A stretch of 64,000 nucleotides of DNA from a virus. The notes beneath the pieces are model-generated. The model made no database searches, was not told the DNA's origin, and was given only the letters and a program-made list of their open reading frames with translations. Of this stretch, positions 23,311 through 30,247 are shown one piece after another; within the stretch, counting starts at the first letter, position 1; every line of letters starts with the position of its first letter. Location: the IMG/VR virus record IMGVR_UViG_3300049846_001597, positions 1 to 64,000 of that record; one strand, given 5' to 3'. The translations under genes were made by a program, and so were the position numbers.

Positions 23311-24236
23311 CAAACACGCAAATTGCGACGCCCTCGGCGCAACGCAGCATCGTCGCTGCAACAGCTGCTTTCTACGGCATGGAACCTGGGCCGTTTGAGC
23401 AGACGCTGCGCGCAACAGTGTTTCCGGCCAACGGCACGCGCGAGCAATTCGCCGCGTTCTTGATCGTCGCCAAAAACCACAACCTCAACCCCGTCACGCG
23501 CGAGATGTTCGCGTTCCCAACAAAGGGCGGCGGCATCGCGCCGGTTGTCTCTGTGGACGGCTGGTTGAAGCTCATCAACTGCAATCCGGCCATGGACGGC
23601 CTGACCTTCGTCGATGAGACGGACGACAAGGGCAACCTTGTGTCTGTTACGGCCAATCTCTATCGCAAGGATCGCGAGCATCCGATCTCGGTTACGGAAT
23701 ATCTGGCCGAGTGCAAACGCGACACCGACACGTGGCGGCAGTGGCCGAAGCGCATGCTGCGTCACAAGGCAACGATCCAAGCGGCGCGCTATGCGTTCGG
23801 CTTCGCGGGCATCTACGACATCGATGAAGCCGAGCGGATGAAAAACATTCAGGGCGCAGGCCTCGGCGGCGGCACGTGGGAAGAGATCGCGCCCGCAGAA
23901 AATGACGATACCTCTGGGCAATTCCTGAACGGCGAAGTCGCTGACCTGCTGCGCGCCGATTACATCCGCCAGATGAGCGCCTGCACCACACTGGAGGAGC
24001 TGGCGAAAGTCTGGAAGTCGTTCCACCGTCGCTACTACAACAACACCCGCAAGCGCATCTCAGACGCCTTCTACGGCGGGTTGGAGGAAGAACACGCCCG
24101 CATCGAAGAAAAATTGAGTGAGCAAGAGTTTGAGGCGCACCAAGCCAAGACCGACATCACGGCGCATATCGCCGCGAAAACACCCAAGACGAAAGCTGCG
24201 CAAAGGCGCGCCCGCAAGATTGTGAAGCGCAAGTGA
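23307..24236 (+). CDS. recT: RecT single-strand annealing protein
   Basis: 309 residues with the RecT family core: FLIVAKNHNLNPVTREMFAF, VSVDGWLKLINCNP and the arginine-rich MLRHKATIQAARYAFG with FAGIYDIDEAERM. RecT anneals complementary single strands during phage recombination and repair; no RecE-like exonuclease is adjacent. GTG 23307 overlaps the upstream TGA (GTGA), as at other joints here; ATG 23265 would add 14 acidic residues. The C-terminus is lysine-rich. Confidence 0.9.
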   Translation: MTNTQIATPSAQRSIVAATAAFYGMEPGPFEQTLRATVFPANGTREQFAAFLIVAKNHNLNPVTREMFAFPTKGGGIAPVVSVDGWLKLINCNPAMDGLTFVDETDDKGNLVSVTANLYRKDREHPISVTEYLAECKRDTDTWRQWPKRMLRHKATIQAARYAFGFAGIYDIDEAERMKNIQGAGLGGGTWEEIAPAENDDTSGQFLNGEVADLLRADYIRQMSACTTLEELAKVWKSFHRRYYNNTRKRISDAFYGGLEEEHARIEEKLSEQEFEAHQAKTDITAHIAAKTPKTKAAQRRARKIVKRK

Positions 24237-24643
24237 GTAAGCGTCGCTCCTATCGCATCACCGACAAGACCCGCGCCGCTATCGAACAGGCGGTGCGGGA
24301 GGCGTCAAACGGTGCGTTCGTAGACATCACCACGGAGGAGCGACGCACCGAGGAGCAAAACGAGCGCATGTGGTCGATGCTGGACGATATTGCCGAGCAG
24401 CTGCCGTGGCGCGATTGGCAGGGCCGCGTGATCCGTATGGACAGTGAAGAGTGGAAGAATTTTTTTCTCGCCCTCCTCTGGCGTGAACAGAAGATGGTGA
24501 TGAACCCTGAAGGCACAGGCATGGTGCTTGTGGATCGACGGAGCGGCAGCTCGACGCTTCGCATCAGTGAGATGAGCGATCTGATGGCGCTTATCGAGGC
24601 GTTCGCAGCCGAGCGTAATGTAAGGCTCAAAGTGTGGAGCTGA
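24233..24643 (+). CDS. ninB: NinB-like recombination protein
   Basis: 136 residues matching lambda NinB (Orf): RTEEQNERMWSMLDDIAEQL, EEWKNFFLALL and RISEMSDLMALIEAFAAERN. NinB/Orf substitutes for RecFOR and loads annealing functions on SSB-coated DNA. GTG 24233 overlaps the RecT stop (GTGA), in keeping with joint action. Confidence 0.9.
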   Translation: MSKRRSYRITDKTRAAIEQAVREASNGAFVDITTEERRTEEQNERMWSMLDDIAEQLPWRDWQGRVIRMDSEEWKNFFLALLWREQKMVMNPEGTGMVLVDRRSGSSTLRISEMSDLMALIEAFAAERNVRLKVWS

Positions 24644-24655
24644 AGGAGAAGGAAG

Positions 24656-25279
24656 ATGCCGAAACCAAGTTTAAGTGACCCAAAGATTCAGGCTAAGGCG
24701 GCGACCGCACGCAAAGCCGCCAGTCAGGCGCGTGGCGGCCTCGGCTACGGCAGCCTCGTAACCGCCATTGTCGCGCTCGCGGCGGCGGCGCGCGGCCACG
24801 TGCCGACCGCGCGTTTGATGGCGGAGCTGCTGGGCGGAGACTTGGTGAAGCACCAAGCCCGCCTCGCCAAGCTAACGTCGCTTGGCTTCCTGACGCGCCC
24901 TGGACGCGGCATCTATGCCCTGACCGACAAGCGCGTGGATGAAGGGCTGCTGCGTCCTAAGGATCGCAGGGACGTGGCCGCAGCCATCTCCAAACTGGAC
25001 GCGCCGCAGTCACAAGTGATCCCGGCCTCGCCGCCCGCCAACATCGAACGCGCCCTGCAACAGGCGTTGAAGGCGCTCGCGCCTTTTGCCCGCTATGGTG
25101 CGCGCCTTAAGGATGCGAAGCCGGAGGCGGTGCCGATGCTCTTGCGTAGCGACGGGTTGTGCAACGAGGACTTCCAAAACGCGCATGCAGCGCGCGTCGA
25201 GGTGCTGAGGTTGAGCGCGCCGGAGACGGAGGCTAAGCCCCAGACAGAGGCGGTAGACTTTAGCCGCTTTATCAGCTGA
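24656..25279 (+). CDS. Winged-helix regulator
   Basis: 207 residues. Residues 30-100 hold a winged helix: ALAAAARGHVPTARLMAELL followed by KHQARLAKLTSLGFLTRPG and the wing RGIYALTDKRV. The C-terminal half is low-complexity. GGAGAAGGAAG precedes the ATG. It ends the recombination operon just before a terminator. Target unknown. Confidence 0.72.
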   Translation: MPKPSLSDPKIQAKAATARKAASQARGGLGYGSLVTAIVALAAAARGHVPTARLMAELLGGDLVKHQARLAKLTSLGFLTRPGRGIYALTDKRVDEGLLRPKDRRDVAAAISKLDAPQSQVIPASPPANIERALQQALKALAPFARYGARLKDAKPEAVPMLLRSDGLCNEDFQNAHAARVEVLRLSAPETEAKPQTEAVDFSRFIS

Positions 25280-25283
25280 ACCC

Positions 25284-25487
25284 CTATGAACGCCGCCCTC
25301 CGGGGCGGCGTTTCTTTAGCGGACGCTCGTCGTCGTGGCGCTCCAGCAGCGTGCGGAAGAACTCGCTAATCCCCATCCCCTCCTCTTTGGCGTGCGCCAG
25401 CGCCAGCGCCTTCATATTAGGCGACAGGCGGATCGATACAGGCAGAGTTCCGGTGGTACTGTCGCCGGGCGGCAAGATTCGCTTCAT
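25284..25487 (-). CDS. Ribbon-helix-helix (CopG-like) repressor candidate
   Basis: 67 residues from ATG 25487. TGTLPVSIRLSPNMKALALA is the beta strand and first helix, GMGISEFFRTLLERHD the second: a CopG/Arc-type ribbon-helix-helix DNA-binding fold, followed by a basic tail (LKKRRPGGRRS). A promoter (25522-25495) ends only seven bases before the ATG, so the mRNA would be leaderless, as for lambda cI from PRM. Three GTANTAC boxes lie upstream. Candidate master repressor. Confidence 0.72.
   Translation of the reverse strand: MKRILPPGDSTTGTLPVSIRLSPNMKALALAHAKEEGMGISEFFRTLLERHDDERPLKKRRPGGRRS
25291..25317 (+). terminator. Forward terminator after the recombination operon
   Basis: CGCCGCCC-TCCG-GGGCGGCG followed by TTTCTTT. 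It overlaps the end of the convergent ribbon-helix-helix gene. Confidence 0.8.
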
Positions 25488-25494
25488 GGCGCGT

Positions 25495-25522
25495 ATGTAA
25501 TACCTGATGCGCCCGCCGACAA
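25495..25522 (-). promoter_or_regulatory. Leaderless-type promoter of the RHH gene
   Basis: TTGTCG (25522-25517), 16 bp, TTACAT (25500-25495), with GTAATAC overlapping the -10. Only seven bases separate the -10 from the ATG. Confidence 0.6.
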
Positions 25523-25545
25523 GGGCGATAAGCTTCTTGCATCGG

Positions 25546-25554
25546 GTACTACAT
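25546..25554. promoter_or_regulatory. GTANTAC operator-like box without a clear promoter
   Basis: GTACTACAT midway between the two divergent promoters. No TTG lies 16 bp upstream on the forward strand; on the reverse strand TTGGGC-16-GTAGTA is possible. It may be an extra binding site. Confidence 0.4.
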
Positions 25555-25561
25555 TTTCCCA

Positions 25562-25589
25562 TTGCAACGCCCAACACCGTGTAGTACAT
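25562..25589 (+). promoter_or_regulatory. GTANTAC-box promoter
   Basis: TTGCAA, 16 bp, GTACAT with TGTAGTACA spanning the -10 (25582 on). Drives the gene at 25641. Confidence 0.65.
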
Positions 25590-25640
25590 AGGTCTTGTCC
25601 TAACCCGGAGATGGCGCGCGGTTTGGAGGAGGAGACTGAG

Positions 25641-25865
25641 ATGCAAGAACCGACTGACAAGGAGCGTCTAACGATCTGGAGCGCGCTCGATGTAGCAGCC
25701 CAGGCTTACGATAAGGACGCCGCCACCTTTGGTGAACTGGAGGAGGCTGCTCGCGCGAATGGCGGCGAAACCGGCGAGCGGCAAGCCGAGATGATGGGCC
25801 GCTTACGCCAGACGTTTGAAGAACAAGCGGCGGATGCACGCAAACTGATGGAGCGGTACGAATGA
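25641..25865 (+). CDS. Small helical hypothetical protein
   Basis: 74 residues from ATG 25641, which follows GGAGGAGACTGAG. Predicted coiled-coil-like (FGELEEAARANGGETGERQ). An upstream in-frame ATG at 25611 lacks a good binding site. Its TGA overlaps the next ATG. Being first behind a GTANTAC promoter it is likely an early gene; function unknown. Confidence 0.68.
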   Translation: MQEPTDKERLTIWSALDVAAQAYDKDAATFGELEEAARANGGETGERQAEMMGRLRQTFEEQAADARKLMERYE

Positions 25866-26089
25866 CCCGCATCAAACGCGACATCCAACGCGCCCTCTGG
25901 CGCGCTTACCCTGGCGCGGCGATCACCTTTGAGAAAGGCAAGAAGCATGATTTCGTCGTCGTGCGGCTGCCGGATAATCGCGCCGCCCGCGTCAGCTACG
26001 CGGGCTCGCCGTCCGCACCGGACATCACGGTGAAAAACGTGGTGCGAGACATCCGCTCTCTCTTTCAGGCGCCGCTGCGGCATTCGTAA
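25862..26089 (+). CDS. Small hypothetical protein
   Basis: 75 residues: basic N-terminus RIKRDIQRALWRAYPGAAIT, then strands FVVVRLPDNRAARVSYAG and a helix. It looks like a small alpha/beta fold. ATGA overlap with the preceding gene. Unrecognised. Confidence 0.66.
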   Translation: MTRIKRDIQRALWRAYPGAAITFEKGKKHDFVVVRLPDNRAARVSYAGSPSAPDITVKNVVRDIRSLFQAPLRHS

Positions 26090-26096
26090 TAACTAC

Positions 26097-26124
26097 TTGC
26101 ACGGCGCGAGATGCCGTACTACAT
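26097..26124 (+). promoter_or_regulatory. GTANTAC-box promoter
   Basis: TTGCAC, 16 bp, CTACAT with GTACTAC at the -10. Drives the membrane-protein genes at 26145. Confidence 0.65.
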
Positions 26125-26144
26125 CGCTTTCAACGGAGACTGAA

Positions 26145-26531
26145 ATGACAACCGCAGCAACTCCCGCCCCGCCCCCGTGGCAAGATACCGTTGCACAGGA
26201 GGGCTCGCGCCTGCTCGACGCCATGCGCGAAGTGGCGCCGCAAATTACTGAGGCGGTGGTCCGCTATGTGTGGGCGCAGGGTGTGGCGGGGCTCGTCGTC
26301 GCCGGTAGCTTGGGCGTCGTAACCCTCATTGCGTGGTGGATTTGCTGCAAGGTAGCAACAAAAATACACCCAGGAGACGATGAGATGGGGATTGTCGTGA
26401 TTTCTGGCTTCATTGGCCTCGCTTGCCCGATTGCGATTATCTTTCTTGTTCAAGACAATCTCCCTAAGGTGCTCGCCCCTGAGGGCGCAGCTGCGATGAT
26501 GGCGTTGCAAGCGTTGGGAGGCGGCCAATGA
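26145..26531 (+). CDS. Membrane protein with two helices
   Basis: 128 residues from ATG 26145 after GGAGACTGAA. Two transmembrane helices: GVAGLVVAGSLGVVTLIAWW and IVVISGFIGLACPIAIIFLV. The soluble N-terminus is amphipathic. Possibly an early membrane-acting protein (for example against superinfection), but nothing fixes the role. Confidence 0.7.
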   Translation: MTTAATPAPPPWQDTVAQEGSRLLDAMREVAPQITEAVVRYVWAQGVAGLVVAGSLGVVTLIAWWICCKVATKIHPGDDEMGIVVISGFIGLACPIAIIFLVQDNLPKVLAPEGAAAMMALQALGGGQ

Positions 26532-26917
26532 TCCGGCTCCTCGCCCTCTTCGCGACGTGCATACTGGCGGCGGCGGCTTCCGCCGAGGCGTTCGACCGAC
26601 CCGTATCGTTGATTGTCAGCGGCGCCTTCGGCCTCGCCCTCGGGGTGTTCTGGGATGACATCTGGCCGCGCAAGCGCGACAATGAAAATGTCGAGTACGT
26701 CGATCTCTCCGGCCTGAGCCGCGAGGCCAATTTGCCGGAGGGCTACATCGTACTCTGGGTTGAAACCCAGATGCGTAAAGACACCCATGAAATCGTCGGT
26801 TGCAAGGCCATGATCGGCTCCCTGCGCGAAAGCAAGCGCTACGAAGGCAACGGCGCCACTATCGAGGCCGCCATTCAGCATGCGGCGATGCGCGCCAGAT
26901 TTGCAGGCGCAAAATGA
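26528..26917 (+). CDS. Membrane-anchored or secreted hypothetical protein
   Basis: 129 residues. MIRLLALFATCILAAAASAE looks like a signal sequence, followed by a second hydrophobic stretch SLIVSGAFGLALGVFWDDIW. The C-terminal 80 residues are soluble alpha/beta (GYIVLWVETQMRKDTHEIV). ATGA overlap with the preceding membrane gene. Unrecognised. Confidence 0.68.
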   Translation: MIRLLALFATCILAAAASAEAFDRPVSLIVSGAFGLALGVFWDDIWPRKRDNENVEYVDLSGLSREANLPEGYIVLWVETQMRKDTHEIVGCKAMIGSLRESKRYEGNGATIEAAIQHAAMRARFAGAK

Positions 26918-27526
26918 ATGGCGCGCGATTGGATCATCCTTCCGTCTAGTCCCGCGCCCGGCGTCAGCCGATCTCTTTCAGGCGCAGCCAAGGTGCGGAT
27001 GCTGGCCGACGGTTCGCGTACGGCCAGAGAAATCGCCGAGATGACCGGCTGCCACCTAAACTATATTTACGTTTTAGCGCGCACTGAGGGGTTGACGCTG
27101 AAGCGCGGTCAGCGCGGTGTTCAGCCGGGATCGAAGCTTGGCTCCGAGCCGCTTGTGGCGCGAAACAGTGAAATCGTGCGCCGGGTGATTGAAGGCGAAG
27201 AAACGTTGGAGGCGGTCGCTAAAGACTACAAGCTCACGCGCGAGCGAGTACGGCAAATCGTCTGGCGCGCCACCCGCATCTCACTGATAGGTCGCAAGAA
27301 CAAGATGGCGGCGAAGGCCAAGCTCGCCACAGAAAAACGCGCGGCCAAAGCGGCTCAGGAAAAAGAATGGGGCGAGAAGATGCTGGCCCTTGTGAGTCTG
27401 GGCGTCTCGATTCGCGCCGCCGCTAAGCGTGCGGGCGTCACCAAGCAAAGCATGGCGGACAAGCTGTCGCGCCGCTATGGCTTGGGGAAGCTCACCCATC
27501 ATGGCCGCTGGCGCAAGAAGCGTTAG
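26918..27526 (+). CDS. Sigma-region-4-like DNA-binding protein
   Basis: 202 residues with three HTH units. TAREIAEMTGCHLNYIYVLA is the first. LEAVAKDYKLTRERVRQIVW (residues 97-116) closely resembles sigma-70 region 4.2, including the LTRERVRQI recognition phrase. SIRAAAKRAGVTKQSMADKL is the third. There is no region 2, so it is not a complete sigma factor; it may redirect or anti-regulate host polymerase or act as an ordinary activator. Confidence 0.75.
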   Translation: MARDWIILPSSPAPGVSRSLSGAAKVRMLADGSRTAREIAEMTGCHLNYIYVLARTEGLTLKRGQRGVQPGSKLGSEPLVARNSEIVRRVIEGEETLEAVAKDYKLTRERVRQIVWRATRISLIGRKNKMAAKAKLATEKRAAKAAQEKEWGEKMLALVSLGVSIRAAAKRAGVTKQSMADKLSRRYGLGKLTHHGRWRKKR

Positions 27527-27566
27527 TGGGTTTTTAACCGTCCCGGCTCACATGCTGTAAGCTCCT

Positions 27567-28262
27567 ATGAGCTACACGACGAGCCTCGATTACGAACCGG
27601 CCCAGGAGCCGGATGAACTCGCCTCCTGGCTCGCCTGGGCCATCGTGGCGGCGTTCGCCATCTGGGCTGGCTGGGGCTGGCTCAATGACGGGATGACGGC
27701 CCTGAGCCTCCTCCTGGCCGTGGTCTTCGGCCTCTTTCAGGTTGCCACCAACATTTTGGCGGTGAAGGTGCGTGAGCTGGCGCGGCGCGGCGCGTTCTTG
27801 ACCATGTTGGCCGCCTTTGCGGCCATGATTGCAACCGGCCTCTTGACCCACGAGAGCTTAAACCACGCCTACGCTGAGGCGGTCGAGGACGGCCACGTCA
27901 CCGCTGACGCCGAGCTGATGAGCTGGCTGCTGCTTGGGGTGCCGTTTCTTGAGCCGCTTTTGTTTTGGATCAACAAGCTGCTGACTGAGCCCGCCCATAC
28001 CGCGCCAGCTGGCTTAGGGCTCATCCCGACGCTGATGATAATCTTGTTTGGGCCGTCAGCTGTCGCGCAGCCGCCTCAAACGCCGCCGCCGCGAACCGAT
28101 CCTGTAGTCCGCACGCTGCCTAAGCCTCAGGCGCGCAATCTAGATGAGCCAGCCCGCGCGCAAGCTAAGCTCCTGGCGTCTCAGGGCATGAAGGCTGGAG
28201 ACATCCATCGCGCAACCGGGGTGCCGCTGGCTACCTGTAAGCGTTGGGTGAAGGCAGCGTAA
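27567..28262 (+). CDS. Membrane protein with C-terminal helix-turn-helix
   Basis: 231 residues. Hydrophobic segments near 20-40, 45-65, 78-95, 120-138 and 150-165 suggest four or five transmembrane helices. A proline-rich linker (AQPPQTPPPRTDP) leads to KLLASQGMKAGDIHRATGVP followed by LATCKRWVKAA, a resolvase-like HTH. A membrane-tethered DNA-binding protein is suggested. The ribosome binding site is weak. Confidence 0.65.
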   Translation: MSYTTSLDYEPAQEPDELASWLAWAIVAAFAIWAGWGWLNDGMTALSLLLAVVFGLFQVATNILAVKVRELARRGAFLTMLAAFAAMIATGLLTHESLNHAYAEAVEDGHVTADAELMSWLLLGVPFLEPLLFWINKLLTEPAHTAPAGLGLIPTLMIILFGPSAVAQPPQTPPPRTDPVVRTLPKPQARNLDEPARAQAKLLASQGMKAGDIHRATGVPLATCKRWVKAA

Positions 28263-28410
28263 GCTCGCGCTCGTCATCGAGCCAATCGTCTTCGTCGTAG
28301 CAGCCTTCTTTTAATTTGCGCTCGATCTCGCGCAGTTGCCGCTTGCGCTGCTTGCGCAGACGCAGGCGCTCATGGCGTTCAATGGCGCGCTGGACATCTG
28401 TATCGGCCAC
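28231..28410 (-). CDS. Small charged protein (59 aa)
   Basis: GTG 28410 opens a 59-residue frame: an arginine/lysine-rich helix (RLRLRKQRKRQLREIERKL) followed by an acidic tail (GCYDEDDWLDDERE). AAGGACG precedes the GTG. It converges with and overlaps the end of the forward membrane gene by 32 bases. Function unknown. Confidence 0.55.
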   Translation of the reverse strand: MADTDVQRAIERHERLRLRKQRKRQLREIERKLKEGCYDEDDWLDDERELTLPSPNAYR

Positions 28411-28416
28411 CGTCCT

Positions 28417-28854
28417 TCACTCCCTGTAGGTTTTTCCTGAGCGTATCTCTGAGATTGTTGAGCTGCTGACGCCGTACTGGCGAGCCAAGGCTGAACCCGT
28501 TGCAGGAGAGACACGGATGGATAGGGCGTCCTTGTATGAGAGTTTTTCAGCGCCAAACTTTCCAACAGCACGGTTGTGCTGCGCGTACCGTTGATCGTTG
28601 TTTTCCGCGACCGTCGCCCAGCGCAAATGAAGCGGATTGACGCAGGAACGAACGCCACAGCCGTGCGCCGCGACATGCTTTATCGTGGGCCTCGATCCGT
28701 TGGCGCGGAGGCAAACATAAGCATGAGCGTTCACGCCTTGCGAAATCGACCCGTAGCCATGTTTGTTGAGCTTGTAGGGCCAGATGAGGCAAGTGCTTCC
28801 GCGATGGCGGAGCGCTATCTCTTCAACAAATTCCAGCCGGTCGATCACAGACAT
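28417..28854 (-). CDS. HNH homing-type endonuclease
   Basis: 145 residues with the HNH_3 pattern of free-standing phage homing endonucleases: CLIWPYKLNKHGYGSI, VAAHGCGVRSCVNPLHLRWA and TVAENNDQR, followed by a C-terminal HTH of the NUMOD type (SALARQYGVSSSTISEIRSG). GAGGATTGAG precedes the ATG. It sits between the lysis genes and the block end, and is probably an autonomous mobile gene. Confidence 0.85.
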   Translation of the reverse strand: MSVIDRLEFVEEIALRHRGSTCLIWPYKLNKHGYGSISQGVNAHAYVCLRANGSRPTIKHVAAHGCGVRSCVNPLHLRWATVAENNDQRYAQHNRAVGKFGAEKLSYKDALSIRVSPATGSALARQYGVSSSTISEIRSGKTYRE

Positions 28855-28855
28855 C

Positions 28856-29185
28856 TCAATCCTCGCGAATCAAAACGTTGTGAGCTTGCACTACGGAGAC
28901 GATCTCGTCGCGCTGACGACACGCAAGCCGCGTCACCGCGCTCGCCTCAACAATTTCACCCGCCCAAAAGCGACGCTCGACAAGCTGGGCTTCCCCGGCT
29001 TCGCCTTCGGCCAACGGCGGCAACTCACTCTCAGCCGGTAGCTGATAGCGCGCGCACGGATCGATAAGCTCCTGCCGGATTGGGATTTCGAGGCCGAGCG
29101 GATCAACGTCCGGTTTCGGGATCAGCCCACACGCCGTCAACCCCAGCAACGAGGGCAGCATAAATATCAGCGGCGGTTTCAGCAT
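28856..29185 (-). CDS. Outer-membrane spanin (Rz1-like lipoprotein)
   Basis: 109 residues from ATG 29185. MLKPPLIFMLPSLLGLTACG is a lipoprotein signal with a LTAC lipobox, followed by a proline-rich region (PKPDVDPLGLEIP), the usual o-spanin features. It begins inside the i-spanin gene in another frame (83-base overlap), the Rz/Rz1 arrangement. It would bridge to the i-spanin to fuse the membranes at lysis. Confidence 0.78.
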   Translation of the reverse strand: MLKPPLIFMLPSLLGLTACGLIPKPDVDPLGLEIPIRQELIDPCARYQLPAESELPPLAEGEAGEAQLVERRFWAGEIVEASAVTRLACRQRDEIVSVVQAHNVLIRED

Positions 29186-29447
29186 TGGCGATCTCTCGTT
29201 GCGCGGCCTCAACAGCTTCGCGCGTTTGATCTTCGATACGCTCGGTAGTTTGCGCCTCAGTGCTTGCCACTTCGTTTAAGGCCAATTTATCTTCGGCGGA
29301 GGCCCGCAGCGCACGTTCGCTGTCCAGTGAACTTTGCAGCTTCTCGGCGTCGGCCTCCAGAAGCTGAAATCGCACCCACACTGACGCCACGATGGCGAGC
29401 ACGAACATGCCGCTGATGACGCGCCAGTTGCCAAGCAACGCCAGCAT
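29103..29447 (-). CDS. Inner-membrane spanin (Rz-like)
   Basis: 114 residues: one N-terminal transmembrane helix (VISGMFVLAIVASVWVRF) then a long coiled coil (LEADAEKLQSSLDSERALRA ... AEDKLALNEVAS), the i-spanin design. It overlaps the Rz1-like lipoprotein gene and starts at the stop of the holin gene (TAATG). The C-terminus DGVWADPETGR would meet the o-spanin. Confidence 0.78.
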   Translation of the reverse strand: MLALLGNWRVISGMFVLAIVASVWVRFQLLEADAEKLQSSLDSERALRASAEDKLALNEVASTEAQTTERIEDQTREAVEAAQREIANAETAADIYAALVAGVDGVWADPETGR

Positions 29448-29725
29448 TATGAGAGCGCAACATTGTTGACGAGGCCGCCACCTGCGGCACGATCTCGTGC
29501 GACCTGCTCAACGCCCCGGCTGACAAACGTGGTGACGACGAGGCCGAGATAGACGTTCACCGCCGTGTAATCGACGGCGATCTGATGCAGCGGCGCATAG
29601 ACGAACGAGAACATGGCGACAATGAAGCCGCTCCAGCCGAGTGCGCGTCGCCAGCCTTTTTCGCTGAGGCGGTCCAGGCGATTGATGATGTGGTTGTAGA
29701 TCGGAAGAAAAGCGGCGGCTTGCAT
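29447..29725 (-). CDS. Holin
   Basis: 92 residues. A short basic N-terminal part is followed by hydrophobic helices ALGWSGFIVAMFSFVYAP and VDYTAVNVYLGLVVTTFVSR. Together with its place directly before the spanins this fits a 3TM-type holin that permeabilises the inner membrane. No endolysin gene adjoins it in this window. Confidence 0.65.
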   Translation of the reverse strand: MQAAAFLPIYNHIINRLDRLSEKGWRRALGWSGFIVAMFSFVYAPLHQIAVDYTAVNVYLGLVVTTFVSRGVEQVARDRAAGGGLVNNVALS

Positions 29726-29761
29726 GCGATAATGATGCGCGCAGCGCCACGCATGCGGGGC

Positions 29762-30247
29762 TCAGTTTTCTTCGCGCTCGCCGCCTTTCGGCACAAGGTC
29801 AATCGGATCGGTGGAGTTGCCGCCTGAATAGACATATTGCGCCGCGAACGTGAACGTATCTATGGCGGCCCCGCCGTCGCTGTCGTTGGTGACAGTGACG
29901 GTGCCGGTGTCGTAGTTGCCGGATGGGAACGTGTAGGCGACATAGACGGCAAAGTAGAGTTGGTCGCCCACGCTTGCGTTGACAGTGATTGGCGTCAGTG
30001 TCGGCGACTGCACCGCAACACCGTTCTTAAACCACTGACCCTTGGCGGGGTTGCCGGATGTTGAGGTCCACGCCGCGCGCAGCGTAATGACGTTATCGAT
30101 AGCGGCGAGCGTTTGCACGGAGGCCGAATTGTTTTCGTAGCCGGTGCTGGTGTCGGTGACGCTGATGTTGCCCCAATTGAGCGCGCTTGGGGTGAAGTCG
30201 GAGCCGCCGCCTGCGGCGCGGCTTTGCACAAAGATAATTGTCGCCAT
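29762..30247 (-). CDS. Putative tail or fibre-associated protein
   Basis: 161 residues, Thr/Ser/Gly/Asn-rich and beta-like throughout (NISVTDTSTGYENNSASVQT), with alternating patterns typical of virion surface proteins. TGATG overlap with the fibre gene upstream suggests joint synthesis. It ends in the charged KGGEREEN. Not recognised as a specific family. Confidence 0.6.
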   Translation of the reverse strand: MATIIFVQSRAAGGGSDFTPSALNWGNISVTDTSTGYENNSASVQTLAAIDNVITLRAAWTSTSGNPAKGQWFKNGVAVQSPTLTPITVNASVGDQLYFAVYVAYTFPSGNYDTGTVTVTNDSDGGAAIDTFTFAAQYVYSGGNSTDPIDLVPKGGEREEN

